DNA from: Patagioenas fasciata
Lineage: Eukaryota > Chordata > Aves > Columbiformes > Columbidae
Length of the DNA: 64,000 nt
Reading direction: 5' to 3'
Assembly (NCBI RefSeq): GCF_037038585.1
Contig: NC_092524.1
Span: 68,844,552 to 68,908,551, forward strand
Part shown: positions 1-17,219 of the stretch, in pieces
How positions within the stretch are numbered: the first letter of the stretch is position 1
Layout: every line of letters begins with the position of its first letter
Notes under the pieces: model-generated
Database searches by the model: none
The model's input: the letters and a program-made list of their open reading frames with translations, nothing else
What the model was told of the DNA's origin: nothing
Made by a program: the position numbers and the translations under genes

Positions 1-3000
1 ACTACACCAGTACCTCAGCAATCATTGCAGGAAGGCCAGAAGGAAGAAAGGTTGGGTCAGGAGCCTCAAACAGTGCCACAGTTTCTCTTTCACCCCTTTT
101 CCTTTACAGAAGATGAGGCATCAGTGAGAGGCATCCTGCAGAGAGGTATTTAAAAATTGGGTTGCAGCAGGGGTTGCGTTACACAATGGGAAGCTCCGGT
201 GTTTCCATGAATTCCATTTAAAACAAAACAAGGCTGGCAACGTTGCTCTGAGACACTAAGGGCTGCACAATGCCAAAACCACACGATGTCCCCTGCAGGC
301 CCTGGTAGTGCAGAACAGAGAGCACAGCGACCGCACGGGTGTCCTTGCACACCCACAGGACTCACAACCGGCCACACCGGCATCGTCTGCACCATCCCCG
401 CTCGGTCGGAATATTAAACACTCCCTTGCAGCTTGTGGTGGAGTCTCCCCGCTTGACTTTAAGTACATTTGTCACACCAGGCGCTTAATCCGTCACGCAA
501 AATGGGCTTGTTTCTGCTGTGCAGGTGGAGAGCGGTAAGGTTAGCTCTGAGAAACGAGGTGAGCCAGACGCAGCGGGTAATGCTGCCATGGAGGAAGAAA
601 TCACCCCCCACCGCCGTATCTGCTGCCCAAGGAGAAACCCCTCCTGGGGGGCTTTCCACGCTCGGTGGAATCCCTTTTTCTTGCTCTCAGGGTAAAATCC
701 GAGCTATGTGAAGGTTTTGTTCCGCAGGCAGCTGGCTCTAGAGCAGCAGCGTGTTCGCCCAGCCCCAGCAGCTACCAGCAGACATGGTCTGGGCTCAGGA
801 GGGGACACTGGTGGGGTGGAAGGATGATGTGAGAGCCCTCTTGCCATAGAGCATCTCTGGTGGCTTTGAGCAAGGAGGAAAAAAGGGTTTTCTGCTGAAA
901 CAGTAGAAAACAAAAGCAGAGCAAAGCTATACAGTGTTTTCACTTGGCTGCCCGCACTTGTCTGCAGGAGATGACCCGTCCAGTTGGGAAAGGGCACGTG
1001 CCCGGTTTGGGTGCGTGGGCAGGACAGGTCGATGAGGAACGGACTCAGGTGTGACAGAGGTGACAGCAAACCTGTGAGAAGCCCTCCTCATGGGAGAGGC
1101 AGAAAACCCAAATCACAGGCTGTGTGTGTGTTCATAAAGCTGAGCACCAGCGTGAAGGCAGCTGCAGCGTTCCTCTGGAGATCCAGCGATGGGACAACCC
1201 CGGCCCAGCTGGGGTGACCACAACCTCTCCCAAAGCCTGAAGGTCAACAGTTCTTGCCCTCTTCACTACCCAGCTTCACCATCCTTTGCAGGAGACAGCA
1301 GACCTTTGGCTTCTCATCACATTTGCGTCTCATAAAACCCACTTGAGACATAGTTTCCTAACCAAAGCCACTTGGGCTTTAAGTCATCCCCACCAGGATT
1401 TTGCAGGGTCCCCGCTATGATCTTGCCAGCTCTGCTTTCCTCTCCTGGCCGTTTTCACCGTTGAGACAATTCTGCCTATTGCACAGCTCCAAAATACAAA
1501 GAACCTGGAGGAAAATGGCTGTTCATGGTCACAGCAGGTCAGGCTGTGCTTGGCGCCGGTGCCTCCATCCGTGCCAGCAAACACAAGTTTCACTCTTCTG
1601 AGCATCGGATAAAAGTTTTCTGCATTCAGCCTTCTCACTGGATGGGCTTTTGCATTTGTTATTCCAGCACAAAAGTAAAGCGGGAGAAAAAGTCAAATGG
1701 GCCTGGAGCGTTTTCTGAGCTTTTTGGACTCAAAGTGAAATAAATTACATTTGTGTGCGGCTTCCGGATATCCGAGTAACTTGTTGGACAAAGCCACCTC
1801 ACACATCACAGCTCTCGGTTTGGCTTTTATTACCGACCTTTACAGCAGCATCAGGCCTTTAAGTGCTATTTTGTCTGAAGTAGGCTTAGCTTTTCCCTTC
1901 AGCCGGGCTCGGTTTGTGCGGGAAGCGGGGACAAAAGAAGAGATGGGCTCAATGTGAAGAGAACATCTCTCTGAACGCAGCTCTAAGTGGTTTTGAGAAA
2001 TCCTGCTTCGAGGGTGTTATTTAAAAGCTGGTTTCTGGTCTTAGCACACGAATCCGCAGCCTGTGGAAGTTAACTGGAGTCTTTCTTCTGCCTCCAGTGA
2101 GCAGTGAAATGGGCTCTAGAGGCTGGTGGGGGTTGAAACGTCTGGCAAAGTCCCAGCATCTGGAGAGAACAAGGATGAGAAGGGTTTAAAGCCCAGGTGA
2201 GCCAGCCGGCACCTCCGGAACGTCCCACAGAAAGTCAGCATGCACATAAGCCTACAGCAAACTGCAGAGCGCCTTCCCAGCCCGTGGTGTGGCACGTCTT
2301 CTGCTCATCCCAAGGGAATGATGTTTTCCAGCTGTTCTTGTCCCTGGGGTGTCCCCGCAGCCTCCTGCGCCCTGGACTGAGCCGCCCCAGCTCTCCTGGG
2401 CTTTCCTCATCCAGCCGGTTCTCCAGCCTCTGGCCAGTCTCCTGCTGATTTTGGGACCAGGTCTGCTTTCCTCTCGACACATTCCCCTTTGCATCCTGCC
2501 CGCAGCCTCCTTGGTGCGGTCATGGAACAGGCTCTGAGAGGCTTTGCAGCGTCCTTGTCTCTGGTCAGGCAAACAGCTGCTCCCAGGATCAGGCACCTAA
2601 TGCGATGGCAAGGAACCGAGGAAGAGACCTGCTTTTCTCTACAGGCATTTCTGAGATGGCTTCTGAGTCCATCCAAGGTTGTTTCTTTCCATGGGCTGTC
2701 CAGAAAGTTGGATGGTGGGATGAGGGACCAACTCACCCCAGGAGGAGATGGAGCAGAAGAGCTCAGCAGTCCTGGAGGGGACTGTCCGCCTGCTCCCTGG
2801 CCCAGATCTGCCCTCCTGGCTGGTGCGGAGGTTTGACCTCCCTCCTGCCAAAACCTGCTGCTCCGTTCTCAGCCCTCCTTGGGTCTCTTTGCCCACACCT
2901 CAGCCCTTCCATTGGGCTGCTTGGTGCCTCCAGCCCCACTCTCCTGGGCATGTGCTGCCTGTGTCCGTGCACCAAGAGCCAGCACCGGGAAGAGCTTTGT

Positions 3001-5195
3001 CCCCCTTCGCCGTCCCTTGGCTCCTCCTTCTCTCATCTGCACTGAATCCCCAGTTTTAGGCATTGCTGTAGAGTTTCAAGGCAAACCTGCTTTTGGCTTC
3101 TTATTTCTTCGGTGAGACACAAACCTTGGAGCAGAGGATCAGGGAGGAACACTGGGACTGTCACACCCTGTGCCCTGCTGTCCCCTCTCCCGGGTTCCCA
3201 AACTTGGCCAACTCTGCCAACACCACAAGCTCCCAGCTGCCTCTGCCACCCACCAGAGCCGGGGATGTGACACAGGGACTTGGTCACCACCCTTGACGAG
3301 TACCAGAAGCCCTTCTTTCAAGCCCAGTTCCTCATCTGAGACCCAACTTCAAGTTCCCTAACGGCCGTGGAGTGACCCTCAGCAGCAACCAGGGCTTTGT
3401 AACCAGCAGCTTTTGGAAAGAAGTGAACACAAGGGGAAATATGCTGCGAGGAGCTAGAGGAACATCAGATGCTCTTTAGGGAGAGCCATGAGCCCAGCTG
3501 CTCTTGGTAGTAGCTCCTCTCACTCTTGGTAGGTGTCAGAGGCCATATCCCTCCGTAACCTGGAGCTCCATTTATTGACCTGTTGTGCAATAATTTATCT
3601 GACCTGTATCTGACTGCACTGCCGCTCTTTGCTTCCACAGCCTCTGCAGCAGCAAGTTGCAGAAGTTACAAACCACTGTGCAAAGAAACGCTTCCTTCTA
3701 TTTGTTTTAACGTGGCTTTCCAGCTCAGTCCGTATTTACAGCTGAGGCAGCAAGGCTGGGGTACAGCGTCCAGGAGTTTATCTGATTTGGTTGTGTGGAG
3801 GATGGTGGATCCTACATTTCCACGTTAACATCTCCCTCGACAAGGCTAGGGAAGGAATTGCAGGTGACTGGTAGCAGGGAACAGAAACCGATGACCTGAG
3901 AGGTTCCCTCTACTCTGACGTTCTGCTGTGAATCACGAGTTAAATTCTTACTGTAAGGCTCAGATGTGTTTTGACAGGTACACAGGGAAACCAAGAACAC
4001 AACATCCCGAACAACCTTTGAGTAAGGTGGGTGCTTGGTGGTGCTCAGGGTTCTATAGCTCAGTACGGCCCTGCAAAGTGTGTTTCGGCATTACCAACCG
4101 ACTGACTTTTACACCGCTAATTATTGTGCACAGAAAAGCATGAGGTTTATTAAAGAGCCCTGGGAAGTGTGCATGGTAACGTGTGAATTGCTTTAGGTGC
4201 AGGGCTCACCTTAAAGAAAAGCGTATTGAATTTGTCACGGTGACACGGGAACATTTTGGAAGGTGAAAACAGCTTTATTGCCGATGCTGTCAGAGGCAAA
4301 GCTTTCCCGGAGGGTCCGGCGGGGTCGCACAGCACCAGACATTGCTGCTCCACACACCGTCCTGCAGCGGAGCAGGATCTGTGCGCCCCAAAGCGTCTGT
4401 GCTCTGCCCCAAGGGCTGACCTCGGGGTGACAGCGTCCGGCAGACCCCATTTCTGATCTCGAGTTTGCATTGATCTTACGTTTAGACACGCAGTCAGAAG
4501 AACAGACCCTCCCTTTTCCAGTGCCTTTGGAAAGATCGCAGCTTCGTAGAATGAGTCCTTTCTCCTCCACCCTTAATCTACAACCCAGCTTTGCGGGGAG
4601 ATCCTACTTTGAGCTAAGATCTTCGGCCCACCAGCTGAGCTTGCATTCTTCTTTACAGTCCCTGAATTCAGCCGGTGAGCCGAGCGCCTCTGGCATGTCC
4701 CCTTGCTCTGTGCTTTTGGGCATCTCCGAGATATTTGTTTTGTTTCGTTCTGTTGTGTTTTGTTTTTGCCCATGACATGCGGATGGCAGGGGGATCTCCT
4801 TCTGTTTGTCACTGGCCTGCTCCTGCCGCCCAGGGACGTTTTGGGGGTGTAGTTCTCGTGGTGTCTTCATCTCTACGTACCAGCATGGGCAGCTTTAGGT
4901 CTGGGGTGATGGAGCAGCGCAGTAAATCCTTATGTGGGTGCTGGTTTTGGCAGGGCCTGGCTGAACCATTTCACCCAGCTAGCCGGCAGAGCAGATCCCT
5001 CATCTCTGTTTCGCCTTGACCTTGTGTCTGGGGACAGTCAGAGCAGCCCCTCCCTGGGAGAAACCTGTGGGGACATCTCAGTGATTTGCTTTCCCTGTAC
5101 AGCCAGAAAACTCAGCCTCTGCTGGGAGATTTGTTCTGTGAAATTCAGTTTGTTAGATTAAATCTAGACCCCTCTTAGCAAGTCAACATGCAAGC

Positions 5196-5686
5196 TGAGT
5201 CCTCAGCACAGGACACACATGGACCTGCTGCAGAGGGGCCAGAGGAGCCACAGGAATGATCCGAAGCTGGAACAGCTCTGCTGGGAGGACAGGCTGAGAG
5301 AGCTGGGGTGTTCAGCTGGAGAAGAGAAGCTCTGGGGAGACCTTAGTGTGGATTTCAGTGCTTAAAAGGGGCCCATAATAAAGATGGGGACAGACTTTTC
5401 AGCAGGGCCTGTTGCGATAGAACAAGGGGTGATGGTTTTAAGCTAAAGGAGGGAGATTCAGGCTGGACATGAGGAAGAAATTGTTGGCCCTGAGGGTGGT
5501 GAGAGCCTGGCCCAGGTTGGCCAGAGAGGTGGTGGCTGAACCATCCCTGGAGACATCCCAGGCCAGGCTGGACGGGGCTCTGAGCAACCTGAGCTGGTGA
5601 AGATGTCCCTGCTCATGGCAGGGGTGGCACTGGGGGAGCTGGGAAGGTCCCTTCAACCCAAACCCTTCTGTGATTGTGTGATTCTA
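5196..5686 (+). mobile_element. CR1 LINE 3' fragment (subfamily A)
   Basis: It runs from CCTCAGCACAGGACACACAT through GGACAGGCTGAGAGAGCTGG to the tail TGATTGTGTGATTCTA. It shares the subfamily-specific end GAGCTGGTGAAGATGTCCCT with at least ten other copies in the window. Truncated at the 5' end as usual for CR1, with no coding capacity. Confidence 0.93.
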
Positions 5687-6689
5687 AGCCCAGCTCACAG
5701 ATCCCCTGCAGCCTGGCTTATTAAGACCCTGAAGACATGGGTTCTCATCCACTCAGCTTTGAGCACCGGGCTCAGCTTTTTGCAAAGCCAGATGTGATCA
5801 TATCCAAGTCTTGTTTTCTGCAGAGCAGAGGAAACCCCTCCCGTGCCACCTCGCTGGTCTGGCAGCTGCCACCAGCGCTGTGCTTGTCCTTGGGGCTGCG
5901 GTGGGACGTAGGCAGCCCGGGCAGGATGAGTGACGGTATCGAGCAGCCCACGAAGGAGCCACAGGGCATCTCTCCCAGCTGTTTTCTAACCACTCTTTGC
6001 ACATCTGCCGTTGCTAAAGATCCTGGGCCCTGATTCTTCCGCCACTCTGGATTTACACCACTCCAGTGGAGTAATTCACGGCTTTCTTTGGAAGAATGGG
6101 GGCCCCCGATTGTTTGATTTCCATCCCATAACCCAGAATGAGGAATGCTGCAGCATGACCCTTGCCAGAATAACCGGGGGACGGCGCCACTTTCTTTTCT
6201 TTGTGCTTTTTCTGTTTGTTTTTGGTTTGGTTTGGTTTTTCTTCTCATCGTGCTGCTCTGCGCTAATGGCTTGAACTCTGTTTTGTTACGGACGTTTCTC
6301 GTTTTGTGTCCGGTGTTACCGAGATCTCCCGCAACGGCCGTGAGCAGCATTGTGTGTGCAGTCCGGGGTGGGGGGACAGGGCACAACGGGGCGAAGGATG
6401 CACCCGTGTGTCCGTGCTGTTCCGCACTCAGGTGAATTTGTATGGCAGGGATGCACAGGCACCTTGAAAATCACTCTTTGAGCTGCAGCACAGGGCGCGA
6501 TTCATTAAAACAGCCTGAGAGGTGATGCTTGGCGCGGAGCACGACTGCAGCCAGATGCTTTCCCACCAACACGCACATCAGCAGGGTGAAAAGCCTCCTT
6601 CCTTGCCAGGGAGAGGTGAAAACCAGCCACAAGATAGGGCTGTCCTTAAAATCCGGCACCCAACATGAATGCCCTCCGTTCAGGGCCAA

Positions 6690-6750
6690 TGTGGGTTGGA
6701 AAGGACCTTCGAAGGTCATCTAATCCAACCCCTGTCATGTGCAGGGACAT
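6690..6750 (-). mobile_element. CR1 LINE, short 3' end fragment
   Basis: The stretch reads TGGGTTGGAAAGGACCTTCG then GGTCATCTAATCCAACCCC and GCAGGGACATCATGTTGC, the reverse complement of a CR1 3' end. It is diverged and quickly fades into unique sequence with a short duplicated AAGCTCCTGGATC word. Confidence 0.6.
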
Positions 6751-8462
6751 CATGTTGCCCCCTAATCCTGGCCAAGCTCCTGGATCAGGACAAGCTCCTG
6801 GATCCATCCCAGGAGGTGTTTCCAACCCGGTCTCAGGAGGATGAAGGACACCCCAACACATCCTGCCCATGCAGCTGCAGCCAAAGCTCCAGGCTGCTCT
6901 TCCATCAGTCCCTGTCCTCCAAGGAGCGTTGTTTTATTAAAGTGATTCAACTGAGGGTCAATCTAGAGAATACTTATGAAGCACCCAAGGTTTTCCACCA
7001 AAGCTAAAATTTCCTGCCCCTTTCCTGGTGGAAAGACCCGCGATTTGGCTTCCCCAGCAGGCAGTGATCAGACTTGGTGCTTCCGAAGGCTGTGATGGGA
7101 CCTGGCGATGGCAGAGCGGATGTTCCACACTACCCAGAGGTGAGAGTCACCAAAACAGCCCGCACCCCGACTCACAGGTCCTATTTGTGACCCCTCTCCA
7201 TGCTCTGGCTTTTAAGGAATCGAGCCTCCCGTGGCTGCTCAGCTGATGGTTAAATGCTCACAAGTGGTTTTCAGGTGGTTGCTGTTTCTTAGCTGTGATG
7301 TGTGAAATGTAGTATCTCTTTATAGGATGCAATTTTGACACACAAGGAACGCCTTACTCTCAATTGGGCAAGTATATTTATTACGATTATCTGGCACCTT
7401 GCTCCATATTGCTCATAATTTTCTCTTTTTTTTTTAATCTTTAACTTTTCTTTGGTGGGCGAGCAGCGTTTCTTGCTCATACCCTGCCCCTCTGGGATGT
7501 CCTGGCAATAGGCAGATTTGGTGGAGGAATGGTCATTGATGTAAAGGCATTTTAAATTTCATCCCTGAAGTCACCGCCCTGGAAGTGGCCCCATAATTAA
7601 GATCTGACCCTCCTGCTCAAAACAATAGATATTCCAGTTCGTTAGGAGCGTTTGAACACGGGCCAAATGCCAAGGAGGTGATTAGCACCTCTGCAGCTAA
7701 TTGCAGTGAGCGCTGGTGACCCCTCACCTGTCCCCTTCAGCCCTTCTGCAGGAATCAATCCCCTCCATTCCCCCGGGATAAGGAGCCCGTGTCCATCCCC
7801 GTGGGATTCCTCCTTCCCCCTCTCCCCACCTTTATCCAAAATGCTGAAATTCAGGTCCGTGCGCTCACTGGAAAAGCAGGCAAAGCAGAAATTGTTTCTC
7901 GTTCCTTTTCCTTACCCAACTTTACGTGCTGTTTTCTCTCCTGCATGCCTTTCCTTGGGAATGACCACAGTTGACATTAAAAAAATGGTGGCAGGTACGG
8001 AATCGCCTCCGTCGCGGTGCGGAGCTGGGGCACCCGCGTGCATGTGAGCTGTCTTGTGCAACGAGCCAATAAATCACTGAAGAAATCTCACCGGAGTGTT
8101 TTATTTTTCAAGGCGTATTTACTCCTGCAAACGTGAGAGTGTTTTGTGGATGTGTCAGTTCACGTTTCAGCTCGTTGGTGGGGAACCGGGCTGGTGGCTT
8201 GTGACACCCTGTGCCTCAGTCTTGATGTGACACCGTGTCTGTCAGATTTGCAGTAACCAAGTCCTGTGCATTTAAACCAGCAGCTGTACCGAGCCGTGGA
8301 GGTCTTGGGGTGTTTTGCAGCCTTTCCATCAGCTGGATGTTGTCTGACGTGTGGCCGGTTGCTCCGCAGGGAGGTTTCTTGGTGTGACGTAGCATCTCTG
8401 TCAATGTAGACCTTTGGATGTGCTTTCGGTTCCCAGGACCGCCAGCCCTCAAATACACACAC

Positions 8463-8910
8463 AGAGGAGCCACAGGAATGATCCGAGGCTGGAACAGCTC
8501 TGCTGGGAGGACAGGCTGAGAGAGCTGGGGTGTTCAGCTGGAGAAGAGAAGCTCCAGGGAGACCTTAGTGTGGATTTCAGTACTTAAAAAGGGGTCGATA
8601 AGAAAGATGGGGACAGACTTTTGAGCAGGGCCTGTTGTGATAGGACAAGGGGTGATGGTTTTAAACTAAAGGAGGGAGATTCAGGCTGGACATGAGGAAG
8701 GAATTGTTGGCCCTGATGGTGGTGAGAGCCTGGCCCAGGTTGGCCAGAGAGGTGGTGGCTGAACCATCCCTGGAGACATCCCAGGCCAGGCTGGACGGGG
8801 CTCTGAGCAACCTGAGCTGGTGAAGATGTCCCTGCTCATGGCAGGGGGGGCACTGGGGGAGCTGGGGAGGTCCCTTCCAACCCAAACCCTTCTGTGATGC
8901 TATGATTCTA
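8463..8910 (+). mobile_element. CR1 LINE 3' fragment (subfamily A)
   Basis: Starts at AGAGGAGCCACAGGAATGAT and ends with GCTATGATTCTA. It is nearly the same as the copy at 5.2-5.7 kb, pointing to one recently active subfamily. Confidence 0.93.
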
Positions 8911-9161
8911 TCTGCTTCTTTTCAGTCCCCTTCCCACGCTGGGCCTGACCCTGCAAACCATTCCTTGCATGAGTAACCCATAGTTGTAGGAGTAAGTTAG
9001 GTAGCCTGGAGACCTGAATGGCACAGAATGTCTCCTGTTAGGACCAGATTTTATGAGATCAGGATTCTTCAGGCTCATGGGATGAAACAGACAGACAGCA
9101 GGAGGGGAGGGGATGGGACAGACAGGCACCGGGAGGAGCAGCAAGAGCAAAACCAGTGTGA

Positions 9162-13261
<4,100 letters not shown>

Positions 13262-13344
13262 GGACGCTCCTGGAGCCGGCTGCCTCTTCTCGGGATGAGA
13301 GGAGCCAGCCCGTTCCTTCCTGTGGGATGAGGCTGAACTCCGAG

Positions 13345-13445
13345 CCACCAGGTCCCTGCTCGGCCACAGGGTCCCTTCTTGGCCACCAGGTCCCTGCTCA
13401 GCCACAGGGTCCCTGCTTGGCCACCAGGTCCCCGCTCGGCTACCA
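13345..13445 (+). repeat. Tandem repeat in TRIM9 3'UTR (19/38-bp unit)
   Basis: About 2.7 copies of a 38-bp unit made of two related 19-bp halves: CACCAGGTCCCTGCTCGGC and CACAGGGTCCCTGCTTGGC. Confidence 0.85.
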
Positions 13446-14115
13446 GCCGGAGACAGGGAGGCAAAGCGGGAAGGAAGAACCCGGCCTTTGGCCATCTCCG
13501 ATCGCCGCCCTCCCGCGCTGTCCTGTGTGTGTGCGCTTCGCTGTTTAGCTCTTTTTGGCTGATGAAGTACCTAGGTAGCCTGAGGTGTTACTTGTGTCTG
13601 CTTTTAGGTTTGGTTTTATTGATTTGAGTTGGGGTTTGGGCAGGGGAGGGAGCAGTTTCATCTCATTTGGCAGAGCGCTTTCCCCTCTCCTGGGGCTGGC
13701 CAGAGGGACCCCTGCCCCGGGAGAGCTGCCCCCCACACCAGCCCCATTTCCTTCCCCCCATGGCCTTTCTTGCAGAGCGCCCTCGGTCCTGTCTAGAGGT
13801 GGGTCCTGGATTACCAGTCAGTCTCTGTGTCCTTACCAAAACGCCCAGCCCTGTCTCTTGTCCCCCCAGAGATGTTTCTGTGGGGCAGGGGGTGCCAGCA
13901 GACCCTCGGTCCGGCACCAAGCACCCCTTCAGTGCTCTCCCCACAGCCCCGTGCCACAGCCATACGCCGGAGAGCCCTCACCCGGCTCTTTGGAGATTAG
14001 CATTTATTTTTTTATAGTTGCCGTATAAAGCCTAGCCTTAAATACTACCTGATAGTGTCCTTCCGTTCACAGGAGAATTCGTTCTGCAGCGAGGGTCTGA
14101 CAGGGAGCCCGGCGT

Positions 14116-14177
14116 CGGGGATGGGGATGGGGACAGGGATGTGGATGGGAATGGGGATGAGGATGGGGATGGGGAGG
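14116..14177 (+). repeat. GGGGAT-type hexamer repeat in TRIM9 3'UTR
   Basis: Imperfect hexamers GGGGAT, GGGAAT and GGATGA in tandem. The run of G-triplets could form a G-quadruplex in the transcript; that is inference. Confidence 0.85.
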
Positions 14178-14799
14178 AAGGAGAGCTGGCCACAGCCCTA
14201 CCACGCACTCAGGAATCCGTGCCCGCTGCCCTGCGCCTCCGCTCCCTTGCCCAACTTTCTGGTAATTCAGGAGAGGAGCAGGAGCCCGTGGGCGCCGTGC
14301 CTGGTGCCGGCCCCCGTTCCCGTGCCGAGGGCGCCCGCATGCGCATGTCCCCACGCTTGGCTTTTCGGTCCCTTGCTGTCCCCCGGGGTCGGGGGGGAGC
14401 TCCGGGAGCAGCGGTCCAGCAGAAAGACCAGTGTACATAGACCATTCCCTTCCAGCGTGCCCTCCTCTAGGCCGGTCCCACGCGTTCCCTTGTCGCTCTA
14501 GTATTAAGTTTACCTAATTTATTGGATGGGTGCTATCTCGTTGACTTACACCGAGGAGCTTCTCTGAGCTGCAGGAGAGCCGCGTTGCGGGACAACGCCG
14601 AGCAGCTCTTTGGTGATTCCCGAGGAGCCCCCGTGGCCGGCTCACCCGGGGCTCCTCTCTCCACCCTTCTCCCCCGTTCTTTAGGATGTTCATGGTGCTT
14701 ATTAGACTCCCAGTGATTGTAAGACGTCGTTCCCCCCGTACCGCGATGATCGCTGCATACAGCCGCTGTACTGAAGAGAAGTGTCATGTTTGCTGTTCT

Positions 14800-14805
14800 A
14801 ATAAA
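14800..14805 (+). terminator. TRIM9: Poly(A) signal of TRIM9
   Basis: This is a canonical AATAAA inside TTCTAATAAAGGAC, the first good signal downstream of the TRIM9 stop on this strand. Confidence 0.65.
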
Positions 14806-14822
14806 GGACTTTTACGAGAGAA

Positions 14823-17219
14823 GGGTGGAGCTTCTCAGAGCATCTCCGCGCCACCGCAGCCCCTGGCTTCGGTTCCCATCTTATCCCCCGAGCAGTGCAG
14901 GTCACCACAACACCCTGCATGTCCCACGCTGTCCCCGTCGGGTGACGGCAGCAGAGAATGGACAGAACTCGGTTTATGGGAGGGAGGGGGCGCAGGAGCT
15001 GGATGAAACCCAGCACTGCAGTGGCACCGTGACATGATGGAGCCGGGGGCGAGCTCGTGCCGCTGTGTCCCCTTTCCCGGCATGGCAGCACCGCAGCACC
15101 CTCTCTTGATGGTGCCATGACAACTTTTGTCTTCCACGCATACCAGGAGATGCCCCAGGAGGGAGATGTCATTGCAAACCCCATGTTGTGCCTGTGGGCT
15201 CTCAGGGAACTGACCCAGCCATGAACCCCAAATCCAGCAGCCCCACATCCTCCCCAGCCGTTTCCTGACCCTTTCCCTTCCCCAGCACACTCCCATCTCC
15301 ATTCTTGTGCACAAGCAGCAGCAACAATTCCCTGTTCCCAGTGTGGGTGCTGAGCTGGGACACTGGGAGAAGGAGCAGGCAGCTCATGGGGCCCACTCGG
15401 GGCTCCCCACTCCTGCAGCCGTCAGCAGCGGGATTTGGGGGGCCAGGGGATGGCCCTGGGTGCCAGGGAGCTGGGATGGAAGGAAGGAGGGAGGAATTAC
15501 CTTGGCTGGATATCAAGCAGCATCCACCCCAAAACCAGTCCCTGCCCAGAGACCCATCCAGGGTGAGAGAAGGTGGCAAGGACCAGGTGGGGAAGAGAGA
15601 TAAAATGATAGAAATCATAAGATGTCAAGAAGGAAAAGAGCCCAGCATTGTGCTGGCAGCATTAAAATCGCTGGCGGGGGGGGGTAGTTCTTCCAGGAAT
15701 AGGGGAAATGCTGAGGGGTGAGTGGTGTTGGGGCTGTTTCCCAAGGAAAGGCAAGGGCAGCGCTCCCAGGGCCCTGGGATGGACTCGCTGTTGGGATATT
15801 AGCGACGCTCTCCGTGTTCTCAGGGTGCCCCAGGAGAGGTTTTCAGCGCGAGGCCTCTGAGCTCATCACGGGCTGGAGTCCAGGGCTAAAGAAAAACCGC
15901 TAATGCATTAAGTGCATTTGCGTCTCAGAACAATGCTTGTCCCTTCCAGAGACGGAATGTGCCCAGGACACCAGAGATAAGGGAAATTCCATCCTCCCTG
16001 CAGCGTGTTGAAGCCAGCGTGCAAGTCATGCACGGGGAGAGGGAACAACCGGGCAGGGGACACCAGCCACCCAGGGATGGGTGAGGGCAGAGACACCAGC
16101 TGCATCCCGGCTTTAACGTAGAGCAGAGCAGGGCTGGGGGTCTCAGGCTGCCCAAATCCCCCCAGGGCTCTGCCCCACGCCTGGCACCTCTTGGAGCACT
16201 TTGCATGGCACCGTTAAGTAGCAAGCGACACGACAAGAAGAAACGGCCTCAAGTTGCACCAGGAGAGGTTTAGATTGCATTTTAGGAACAATTTCTTCCC
16301 CAAAGGGCTGTGGGGCATTGGAACAGGCTGCCCAGGGCAGTGCTGGAGTCACCATCCCTGGAGGGTTGGACAGACGGACATGAGGTTCTCAGGACATGGG
16401 GCAGTGCAAGGGGTGGGTTATGGTTGGACTTTATGATCTTGAGGGTCTTTTCCAACCAAAATGATGCTGTGATTTGCACAGCTGCAATTTCCACCTGTGT
16501 CAGAGGGCAGATCCCAATGTAAAACACCTGCTCTGGGCACTGAGCCCTCACCTACTCTACCTGGCATCTCCTGGCAAGGAAACCATGCCCAGGCTTCTAC
16601 CCAGACAATAATCCTCCCATTTGCCCTGTGAAAAGATCAGGAAGATGGGGCACATCCCTTCTTTTTCCACATCGTACATGTGCAGTTGGGGCTGGTTCCT
16701 GAATTTGGGGGAGCCCCTGCAGCCCTTTGCTGGGACCCAGCTCAGCGTGGAGCCTCGTGCTGCTCAGTCCCAGCCAGGGTGACAGTCGGGGTGACCCCAG
16801 AAGCACCCCATGGGGACATGGTTGGGTTATCTTGCTTTCAGCTGCGTGTGGTTTAGCTTTGCAGAAGCGGGCAGGGAAAACACGCAAGGCTGGAAAGCCT
16901 GCGCAGGCATGGCTGAAGGAAGAGGAAGAGGTGGTGTGTTTGCACTCGTATCGGCTGTTCTTGCCCTCCGGAGGAACTGCAGGCAGGGCAGGCAGCCAAG
17001 GAACCGCGCTCAGAGCCCATCAGAAGAAACCCCACGCCATTTCCAGAGGGATTGCAGAGAGCAAAGGGAGGAGGAGGTGAGGGACAGGAGGCAGGGAGAT
17101 AGAGGGGTGCAGGGGAAGGGGGTGCAGGGGTGAGTGAGATCGTGACACTTCCCATCTCAGCCATGAGAGCGGCTGTTCTGTCCAGGGCCGGTAGGACAGG
17201 CCTTGCACAAGCCCCAAGA
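14823..17219. other. Intergenic DNA between TRIM9 and PYGL
   Basis: Apart from one CR1 fragment (16226-16475) and purine-rich patches near 15.45-15.75 and 16.9-17.1 kb, nothing gene-like is visible. Confidence 0.6.
16226..16475 (+). mobile_element. CR1 LINE 3' fragment (subfamily B)
   Basis: Contains GGCCTCAAGTTGCACCAGG, GGGGCATTGGAACAGGCTGC and the end ATGATGCTGTGATTT. This subfamily has the 'AGTGCTGGAGTCACCATCCC' block and differs clearly from subfamily A. Confidence 0.92.

Larger units (their letters stand above)
13262..14822 (+). other. TRIM9: TRIM9 3' untranslated region
   Basis: About 1.56 kb from the stop codon to just past a canonical AATAAA. It holds a 19/38-bp tandem repeat (13345-13445), a GGGGAT-type hexamer run (14116-14177) and an A/T-richer stretch near 13990-14060 that could be conserved. 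No other gene-like frame is credible. The true end needs transcript data. Confidence 0.7.

Noticed and set aside
5772-6386. 204-codon open frame on the minus strand in the TRIM9 intron
   Set aside because: No known domain, no splice or promoter support, and composition like the surrounding intron.
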